Positions 1-5,159 of a stretch of 6,188 nt of DNA are shown one piece after another (position 1 is the first letter of the stretch; the number at the start of each line of letters is the position of its first letter). The position numbers were made by a program, and so were the translations under genes. Under the pieces are notes generated by a model. The model saw nothing but the letters and a program-made list of their open reading frames with translations. It did not search any database and had not been told where the DNA came from. The stretch is from Agathobacter sp. (GTDB lineage: Bacteria > Bacillota_A > Clostridia > Lachnospirales > Lachnospiraceae): positions 1 to 6,188 of the forward strand of contig JAGBEZ010000060.1 of assembly GCA_017936725.1 (NCBI GenBank). The letters run 5' to 3'.

Positions 1-2919
1 ATGTGTATTGCCTGTTGCAACAATCTTAAATCCTACTTCGTGGAATGCTCTTGCAACCTCTACAACCTCTGCTTTATCTTTGTTGTTTACAGAGATAAGA
101 ACAGTGCCTTCGGTTGGAAGTTTAGACTGCGTTGCTTCCTGAGCCTTGAAGAAGGCTTCGCCATAAGAAGGTGATAAACCTAATACTTCACCAGTAGAAC
201 GCATTTCAGGTCCAAGTACTGGGTCAACTTCCTGGAACATGTTGAATGGGAATACCGCTTCTTTTACACCATAGTTAGGGATTTCCTGTTCCTTAAGTGC
301 TGGAACTGGAGAAGGGTTTCCAGTAAGTTCTGAAGTGATAATTTCTGTTGCAAGTGGTACCATGCGGATATTACATACCTTAGATACCAATGGTACGGTA
401 CGGGAAGCTCTTGGGTTTGCTTCAAGTACGTATACCGTGTCATTTTCAATCGCATACTGCATGTTCATGAGACCTTTAACGCCCATTTCTTCTGCAATCT
501 TACGTGTATATTCTTTGATTGTTTTTACATTTTTTTCTGAAATGTGTACAGAAGGAAGGATACAAGCAGAGTCACCAGAGTGTACACCTGCAAGTTCGAT
601 GTGTTCCATAACAGCTGGTACGAATGCGAGTGTACCGTCGCTGATAGCATCTGCTTCACATTCAAGTGCATGATTTAAGAAACGGTCGATAAGGATTGGT
701 CTGTCAGGTGTAACACCAACTGCTGCAGCCATATATCCTTTTAAGCTTTCTTCATCATATACCACTTCCATACCGCGTCCGCCTAATACATAAGAAGGAC
801 GAACCATTACTGGATAACCAATGCGGTCTGCGATTTCTTTTGCTTCTTCAAAGTTTACAGCCATGCCTGATTCTGGCATTGGAATTTCGAGTTTATCCAT
901 CATGGCACGGAAAAGATCACGGTCTTCTGCAAGGTCGATAACGGCTGGAGAAGTACCTAAAATCTTAACTCCGTTTCTCTCAAGGTCAGCAGCAAGGTTC
1001 AGTGGAGTCTGTCCGCCAAACTGAGCGATAACGCCGAGAGGTTTTTCTTTCTTGTAGATACTAAGAACATCTTCAAGTGTAAGTGGTTCGAAGTATAATT
1101 TATCAGAGGTATCGTAGTCTGTAGAAACGGTTTCTGGGTTACAGTTTACGATGATGGTTTCGAAACCAAGTTTCTTAAGTGCAAGTGCAGCATGTACACA
1201 GCAGTAGTCAAATTCGATACCCTGACCGATACGGTTTGGACCGCCGCCAAGGATCATGATTTTTTTGTTTTCAGAAACTACGGTTTTATCTTCTGCATTG
1301 TAGGTGCTGTAATAGTAAGCTTTGTCTTCGGTACCACTTACATGAACACCTTCCCAAGCTTCTTCTACACCAAGTTCAATACGTTTGTTTCTGATATCAT
1401 CTTCAGAGATAGCAAGAATCTGGCTTAAATATTTATCTGAGAAACCATTTTTCTTAGCTGAAATAAGTGCTTCGTCTGCTGGAAGAGCACCTTTGTTTGC
1501 TGCGAGTGCTTCTTCTTCCTCTACTAATTCTTTCATCTGTTCGATGAAGTAGTGTTTTACCTTAGTGATTTCATGGATTTCTTCAACAGTAGCACCAGCT
1601 CTTAAAGCTTCGTACATGATGAAGTGACGTTCACTTGAAGGTGTGATAAGCATCTGAAGAAGTTCTTCTTTGCTTAATGTGTCAAAGTTCTTTGCATGTC
1701 CTAAACCATAACGGCCAGTTTCGAGGCTTCGGATGGCTTTCTGGAATGCTTCTTTATAGGTTTTACCGATACTCATAACTTCGCCAACGGCACGCATCTG
1801 AGTACCAAGTTTATCTTCTACGCCTTTGAATTTTTCAAATGCCCAACGAGCAAATTTGATTACGACATAATCTCCGTCTGGAACATATTTATCTAATGTG
1901 CCATATTTTCCACATGGAATATCGGATAAGTTCAGTCCGCAAGCAAGCATTGCAGATACCAAAGCGATTGGGAAACCAGTTGCTTTGGAAGCAAGTGCAG
2001 ACGAACGAGAGGTACGCGGGTTGATTTCGATAACGATGATTCGGTCTGATACTGGATCGTGAGCGAACTGTACGTTGGTACCACCGATAACTTCTACAGA
2101 TTCTACAATCTTGAATGCCTGTTCTTTTAATCTGTCCTGTACTTCCTGTGAGATTGTAAGCATTGGAGCAGAACAGAAAGAGTCGCCGGTATGAACACCA
2201 AGTGGGTCGATGTTTTCGATGAAACAAACAGTAATCATGTTGCCTGCTGCATCACGTACAACTTCGACTTCTAATTCTTCCCAACCAAGGATGGATTCTT
2301 CTACAAGAACCTGACCTACTAAGCTGGCCTGAATACCACGGGCACATACAACTTTTAATTCTTCTTTGTTGTATACGAGACCGCCGCCGGCACCACCCAT
2401 GGTGTATGCTGGACGAAGAACAACTGGATAACCTAATTTGTCGGCGATAGCAAGCGCTTCTTCTACAGAGTAAGCAACTTCGCTTCGTGCCATCTCGATA
2501 CCGAGCTTGTCCATAGCCTTCTTAAATTCGATACGGTCTTCGCCACGTTCGATAGCGTCTACCTGAACACCGATTACCTGAACGTTATATTTTTCTAAGA
2601 TACCTGCCTGATTTAATTCAGAGCAAAGGTTAAGAGCGGACTGTCCACCAAGGTTTGGCAACAATGCGTCTGGACGTTCTTTTGCGATAATCTGCTCTAA
2701 ACGTTCTACGTTAAGAGGTTCGATATATGTTACGTCAGCAGTTTCTGGGTCTGTCATGATGGTAGCTGGGTTTGAGTTTACCAGTACGATTTCGTAGCCG
2801 AGGCTTCGAAGTGCTTTACAAGCCTGTGTACCAGAGTAGTCAAACTCACAAGCCTGTCCAATGATAATTGGGCCAGAACCGATGATGAGAATTTTGTTAA
2901 TGTCTGTTCTTTTTGGCAT
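1..2919 (-). CDS. carB: Carbamoyl-phosphate synthase large subunit, 3' end cut by window edge
   Basis: CarB makes carbamoyl phosphate from bicarbonate, ATP and ammonia supplied by the glutaminase subunit CarA, in the cytoplasm, for pyrimidine and arginine synthesis. 973 codons are visible without a stop. The family is about 1,070 residues, so roughly 95-100 are missing beyond position 1. The start is ATG at 2919, giving MPKRTDINK, with AAGGAGG ten bases upstream. The first synthetase half has GSGPIIIGQ (residues 14-22), R129, RPAYTMGG with R169, and EINPR with E298 and N300. An oligomerisation segment follows (about 400-550). The second half opens with GGGPNRIGQG (558-567) and has RPSYVLGGRG with R707 and LEANPR with E833 and N835. 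These match the ATP-grasp arginines and metal ligands known from the E. coli enzyme. The last visible residues (about 940-973) begin the MGS-like allosteric domain, so its effector-binding residues cannot be read here. carA is not adjacent upstream. Confidence 0.98.
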   Translation of the reverse strand, partial: MPKRTDINKILIIGSGPIIIGQACEFDYSGTQACKALRSLGYEIVLVNSNPATIMTDPETADVTYIEPLNVERLEQIIAKERPDALLPNLGGQSALNLCSELNQAGILEKYNVQVIGVQVDAIERGEDRIEFKKAMDKLGIEMARSEVAYSVEEALAIADKLGYPVVLRPAYTMGGAGGGLVYNKEELKVVCARGIQASLVGQVLVEESILGWEELEVEVVRDAAGNMITVCFIENIDPLGVHTGDSFCSAPMLTISQEVQDRLKEQAFKIVESVEVIGGTNVQFAHDPVSDRIIVIEINPRTSRSSALASKATGFPIALVSAMLACGLNLSDIPCGKYGTLDKYVPDGDYVVIKFARWAFEKFKGVEDKLGTQMRAVGEVMSIGKTYKEAFQKAIRSLETGRYGLGHAKNFDTLSKEELLQMLITPSSERHFIMYEALRAGATVEEIHEITKVKHYFIEQMKELVEEEEALAANKGALPADEALISAKKNGFSDKYLSQILAISEDDIRNKRIELGVEEAWEGVHVSGTEDKAYYYSTYNAEDKTVVSENKKIMILGGGPNRIGQGIEFDYCCVHAALALKKLGFETIIVNCNPETVSTDYDTSDKLYFEPLTLEDVLSIYKKEKPLGVIAQFGGQTPLNLAADLERNGVKILGTSPAVIDLAEDRDLFRAMMDKLEIPMPESGMAVNFEEAKEIADRIGYPVMVRPSYVLGGRGMEVVYDEESLKGYMAAAVGVTPDRPILIDRFLNHALECEADAISDGTLAFVPAVMEHIELAGVHSGDSACILPSVHISEKNVKTIKEYTRKIAEEMGVKGLMNMQYAIENDTVYVLEANPRASRTVPLVSKVCNIRMVPLATEIITSELTGNPSPVPALKEQEIPNYGVKEAVFPFNMFQEVDPVLGPEMRSTGEVLGLSPSYGEAFFKAQEATQSKLPTEGTVLISVNNKDKAEVVEVARAFHEVGFKIVATGNTH

Positions 2920-2929
2920 AGAAAAGAAT

Positions 2930-2936
2930 CCTCCTT
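2930..2936 (-). promoter_or_regulatory. Ribosome binding site of carB
   Basis: AAGGAGG on the minus strand is a near-perfect Shine-Dalgarno sequence. It lies ten bases before the ATG at 2919, slightly long but acceptable. It fixes this start, which also gives the conserved MPKR N-terminus of CarB. Confidence 0.9.
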
Positions 2937-2957
2937 AGATTTTTACTCTAATCAATT

Positions 2958-2986
2958 ATTATATATTTTCTCATGAAAAATCACAA
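2958..2986 (-). promoter_or_regulatory. Predicted sigma-A-type promoter for carB
   Basis: On the minus strand, TTGTGA (2986-2981, four of six consensus bases) is followed after exactly 17 bases by a perfect TATAAT (2963-2958). Transcription would start near 2951, leaving a leader of about 30 bases before the carB ATG. That leader has room for the ribosome binding site but not for an attenuator or riboswitch. The region is AT-rich, which raises the chance of a false -10 box, but the exact spacing and the position between two genes support it. No convincing terminator separates it from the upstream epimerase gene, so readthrough from that gene is also possible. Confidence 0.6.
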
Positions 2987-3010
2987 GTAGAAAATGCTAT
3001 GTTTTTAGAT

Positions 3011-3895
3011 TTATGCACCAAAACGAATGATGTAAGAGGTGTTGAACGAATTACCAGCCTCTAAGCAGTTGTCGAAGGCTCTTGCTTTTAAGGTTCCTTC
3101 GAAGTCCACACTATCACATCTGCCACACCATGGTTCAATACAGAGGAATGGAGCATTCTTTCCTTCTGGTGACCAAAGAGCAAATAAAGGCATATCAAAA
3201 AGTACAGTAACAAAGCGGTTTCCGTCTGGGTCCTCGATACCGACCTCGTTAGTCTGACGGCCTTCTATGATATATGTACAACGATCGAAAAATTCTGGAG
3301 TAATGGTTGCACGATGGTTTTCCAGTGGAAGTACCAAATCTTCTTCTACAGAAAGTCCGGTTACAGGGTCATTGCCGTGGTGACGGATTTCATCAACTCC
3401 TCCAAAGTAGAGTTTGTAGCCTGCTTTGGAATCTTCACCATGGATAGGACAATTGAAGGCTGGATGAGCACCGATGCCAAAATGCATGTGTTTGTTCATG
3501 GAGTAATTGCTAACTTTCCAAAGAACCTTTAACTCGTTTCCCGTTAATTCATATCCGATGCTTAATGCGAAAGAGAATGGGAAATTTTTAAGGGTTTCTT
3601 CGCTGGTAACCAGTTTGAAGTAGATTTCCGTTTCTGTTTTGGAAAGGATCTGATGTTCCATATCTCTCGCAAATCCATGTTGTTTCATGGTATATGTTTT
3701 ACCTTCATGCAAAAAACTGTCATTTTTCAGTTTCCCAACAAATGGGAAAAGTACAGGTGAAGTACGGCCCCAATATTTTGGATCACCCTGCCACATATAT
3801 TCCTGATTTGTAAGTTTGTCTTTTACAGATTTAAGTTCTGCGCCATAAGAATCGATTTCTACACGCAGTTTTTCGTTTTCTAATACATATCTCAT
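3011..3895 (-). CDS. Aldose 1-epimerase family protein (LacX-like)
   Basis: This complete 294-residue protein belongs to the galactose-mutarotase-like fold family, whose best-known members interconvert alpha and beta anomers of aldoses in the cytoplasm. The sequence is of the LacX type: it opens with LENEKLRVEID and GAELKS, then WQGDPKYWGRTSPVLFPFVG (35-54), HGFARD with H73, and GIGAHPAF with H144. FALWSP (238-243) and CIEPWCGRCDS with E254 lie near the C-terminus. By analogy with characterised GalM enzymes, H73 and H144 are the substrate-binding and acid histidines and E254 the general base, so the active site looks intact. There is no signal peptide or membrane segment. The start is supported by GGAGG six bases upstream. 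The actual sugar is unknown: LacX-type proteins are poorly characterised, and no sugar-catabolic genes are nearby to suggest one. It is transcribed in the same direction as carB, 91 bases upstream of it, and divergently from the DUF2974 gene. Confidence 0.93.
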   Translation of the reverse strand: MRYVLENEKLRVEIDSYGAELKSVKDKLTNQEYMWQGDPKYWGRTSPVLFPFVGKLKNDSFLHEGKTYTMKQHGFARDMEHQILSKTETEIYFKLVTSEETLKNFPFSFALSIGYELTGNELKVLWKVSNYSMNKHMHFGIGAHPAFNCPIHGEDSKAGYKLYFGGVDEIRHHGNDPVTGLSVEEDLVLPLENHRATITPEFFDRCTYIIEGRQTNEVGIEDPDGNRFVTVLFDMPLFALWSPEGKNAPFLCIEPWCGRCDSVDFEGTLKARAFDNCLEAGNSFNTSYIIRFGA

Positions 3896-3901
3896 AGCTG
3901 T

Positions 3902-3906
3902 CCTCC
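3902..3906 (-). promoter_or_regulatory. Ribosome binding site of the epimerase gene
   Basis: GGAGG on the minus strand lies about six to seven bases before the ATG at 3895. This is ideal spacing and supports that codon as the start. Confidence 0.85.
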
Positions 3907-3951
3907 AAATTTTCGTACATTAGTGATTTAGGTAAAAAAACACCCTTTGGA

Positions 3952-3982
3952 ACAGTATATCATATATTTAGCAAAATACTGT
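3952..3982. repeat. Inverted repeat ACAGTAT-N17-ATACTGT, possible operator
   Basis: A perfect seven-base inverted repeat has arms at 3952-3958 and 3976-3982 separated by 17 bases. The arms are 24 bases apart, just over two helical turns, so both would present to the same DNA face. The left arm overlaps the predicted -10 box of the leftward epimerase promoter. The right arm lies near the -35 region expected for the rightward DUF2974 promoter. A dimeric regulator bound here could affect both genes. The region is AT-rich and the arms are short, so chance is a real alternative. Confidence 0.35.
3954..3962 (-). promoter_or_regulatory. Predicted extended -10 promoter for the epimerase gene
   Basis: The minus strand reads TGATATACT, which fits the extended -10 pattern TGnTATAAT with one mismatch (TATACT). 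The sequence 17 bases further upstream (ACAGTA) is a poor -35 box, as is often tolerated with an extended -10. Transcription would start near 3947, giving a leader of about 50 bases. The leader contains a T7 tract on this strand (3934-3940) but no stem before it, so I do not call an attenuator. Confidence 0.45.
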
Positions 3983-4001
3983 ATTTTTTTTGAAAAAAAT
4001 G

Positions 4002-4007
4002 TATAAT
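4002..4007 (+). promoter_or_regulatory. Candidate -10 box for the DUF2974 gene
   Basis: A perfect TATAAT lies 29 bases before the ATG at 4037, preceded directly by TG. The -35 position at 17-base spacing reads CTGTAT, which is weak, so the promoter rests mainly on the -10 box. The expected transcription start is near 4014, giving a short leader. A T8-G-A7 run at 3984-3999 fills the spacer and may bend the DNA. AT-rich sequence makes a chance match possible. Confidence 0.4.
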
Positions 4008-4022
4008 TATTATTAATAAATC

Positions 4023-4029
4023 AAAGGAG
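4023..4029 (+). promoter_or_regulatory. Ribosome binding site of the DUF2974 gene
   Basis: AAAGGAG lies seven bases before the ATG at 4037 and clearly sets that start. Confidence 0.85.
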
Positions 4030-4036
4030 CAAAATT

Positions 4037-5116
4037 ATGCACTACGAAGATAATTTTTTTACTTATTTAAAATGGCGTGGGGATTTGTCTATAAAGGAGC
4101 ATCCGTTTAATGAAGTAGATGCTTTCATCTTAAGTGAATTGGCATATATACGTTTTGAAAATATTGTTCCAGGTGTGGAAGAAGATGGCTGTATAACGAT
4201 TCGAGAAGCAAATGCGAAGTATGAAAAATCAACAGAAAGAGAAATGCCTTTTTATAAAGAAAAAGAAGATCTTTTTGACGTGCTTGCATTTAGTCCTCGT
4301 TTTGCAGATATGACGCTGTGTAAGTATGTAAGCACACTGGATAGGGAGGCGCATGAGCAGTTTGCGGCTATGCATGTAAATGTGAGTCCGAATTTCACAT
4401 TTATCGCATTTCGTGGAACGGACAGTACGGTAGTTGGCTGGAGAGAAGACCTTAACATGAGCTTTATGATGCCAGTTCCGGCACAACGCTCTGCTGTGGA
4501 ATACGTGGAGAAAACAGGAAAGGGATTGTTCAAAAAATATTGCTTTGGCGGACATTCGAAGGGTGGAAACTTGGCTGTTTACTCAGCGGTGTTCTGCAAT
4601 CAAAAACTACAGAAGAGGATAGTGAAGGTTTATAATTTTGATGGTCCGGGATTCAATCGCAAGATGATAGATGATGAAGCATATAAAAGAGTAGAGAATC
4701 GCATTGAAACCTTTGTGCCAGAGCAGTCGATTGTAGGACTCCTTATGGAGCATGAAGAAGACTACAAGGTAGTGGAAAGCACAGAGTTTGCGATTTTACA
4801 ACACGAAGGGTTTTCCTGGGTGATTGATTGCAATCAATTTGCACTCGTGGATGAGGTAAATAAGTATAGCAAGAGCTTTAGCCTGACTTTAAAAACATGG
4901 CTGGAAGAAATGACGCCGGCAGAAAGAAAAGAAGTTGTGGATGCTTTTTTTAATGTGTTTGTAAATGCGGGAATCAATGACTTTATGGAAATTGCAGACA
5001 TGGATGTAAAAACAGCCGGACGTTTGCTAAAAGAGGTGGCGAAGGTTCCGCACGCATTACGAGAGAAAGTAATGAAGCTTGTCAAATTGCTCATTGAAGA
5101 AAATAGCAGAAAATAA
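4037..5116 (+). CDS. DUF2974 (Mbeg1-like) domain protein, predicted alpha/beta hydrolase
   Basis: This complete 359-residue protein is recognised as a DUF2974/Mbeg1-like member, a family related to class 3 lipases and common in Firmicutes, with no established substrate. The N-terminus (about 6-45) has the typical YLKWRGDLS and FNEVDAFILSELAYIRF motifs. A strand-turn segment, FIAFRGTDSTVVGWREDL (122-139), resembles the lipase-3 oxyanion region. GGHSKGGN (171-178) is a nucleophile elbow with S174 as the likely catalytic serine. Conserved-looking VYNFDGPGF (198-206) and VPEQSIVGLL (227-236) follow. D202 and H256 are possible partners of S174, but I cannot assign the triad securely. The C-terminal 80 residues are charged and probably helical. 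There is no signal peptide, so it is probably cytoplasmic. It is divergent from the epimerase gene and precedes the sensor-like gene by 43 bases. Esterase or lipase activity is inference from the motif alone. Confidence 0.88.
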   Translation: MHYEDNFFTYLKWRGDLSIKEHPFNEVDAFILSELAYIRFENIVPGVEEDGCITIREANAKYEKSTEREMPFYKEKEDLFDVLAFSPRFADMTLCKYVSTLDREAHEQFAAMHVNVSPNFTFIAFRGTDSTVVGWREDLNMSFMMPVPAQRSAVEYVEKTGKGLFKKYCFGGHSKGGNLAVYSAVFCNQKLQKRIVKVYNFDGPGFNRKMIDDEAYKRVENRIETFVPEQSIVGLLMEHEEDYKVVESTEFAILQHEGFSWVIDCNQFALVDEVNKYSKSFSLTLKTWLEEMTPAERKEVVDAFFNVFVNAGINDFMEIADMDVKTAGRLLKEVAKVPHALREKVMKLVKLLIEENSRK

Positions 5117-5122
5117 TATAAT
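5094..5122 (+). promoter_or_regulatory. Predicted promoter for the tandem SBP-domain gene, overlapping the DUF2974 stop
   Basis: TTGAAG (5094-5099, four of six consensus bases) is followed after exactly 17 bases by a perfect TATAAT (5117-5122). The -35 lies inside the last codons of the upstream gene, and the -10 starts directly after its TAA at 5114-5116. Transcription would start near 5129, about 30 bases before the ATG at 5160. The downstream gene can therefore be transcribed on its own, although no terminator prevents readthrough from the DUF2974 gene. Confidence 0.55.
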
Positions 5123-5140
5123 ATTCTTACATAGATTATT

Positions 5141-5147
5141 AAAGGGA
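5141..5147 (+). promoter_or_regulatory. Weak, distant ribosome binding site of the SBP-domain gene
   Basis: AAAGGGA is the only purine-rich Shine-Dalgarno-like stretch before the ATG at 5160, and the gap is 12 bases, longer than usual. No other in-frame start lies between it and the ATG. The ATG gives a convincing signal peptide, so the start is kept. Translation may be less efficient than for the other three genes, which have strong sites. Confidence 0.5.
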
Positions 5148-5159
5148 AGCGTATTTGGG

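Noticed and set aside
335..1428. Open frames on the plus strand opposite carB (335-673, 821-1024, 1192-1428)
   Set aside because: They lie entirely antisense to a highly conserved CarB frame, have no recognisable domain, and lack good ribosome binding sites. They are coding shadows.
1889..2227. Minus-strand open frame in another phase within carB
   Set aside because: It overlaps the conserved CarB frame on the same strand, and its Cys-, Arg- and Trp-rich product resembles no known protein. It is a shadow.
2966..2979. Small palindrome TTTTCTCATGAAAA between the epimerase and carB genes, considered as a terminator
   Set aside because: It forms only a five-base, mostly A-T stem with a four-base loop and no following U tract, and it lies inside the carB promoter spacer.
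3039..3532. Plus-strand open frames opposite the epimerase gene
   Set aside because: The minus-strand frame has clear family motifs along its whole length, and the antisense frames have none.
3984..3999. T8-G-A7 run, considered as a terminator hairpin
   Set aside because: The complementary runs meet with almost no loop and have no GC stem. The site also lies upstream of both divergent genes, where no terminator is needed.
3896..4036. Possible riboswitch or T-box leader in the divergent intergenic region
   Set aside because: The region is only 141 bases shared by two genes, is AT-rich, and shows no T-box or other recognisable leader motif or GC-rich stems.
4229..5094. Minus-strand open frames opposite the DUF2974 gene
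   Set aside because: They are antisense to a motif-bearing complete gene and have no ribosome binding site or domain support.
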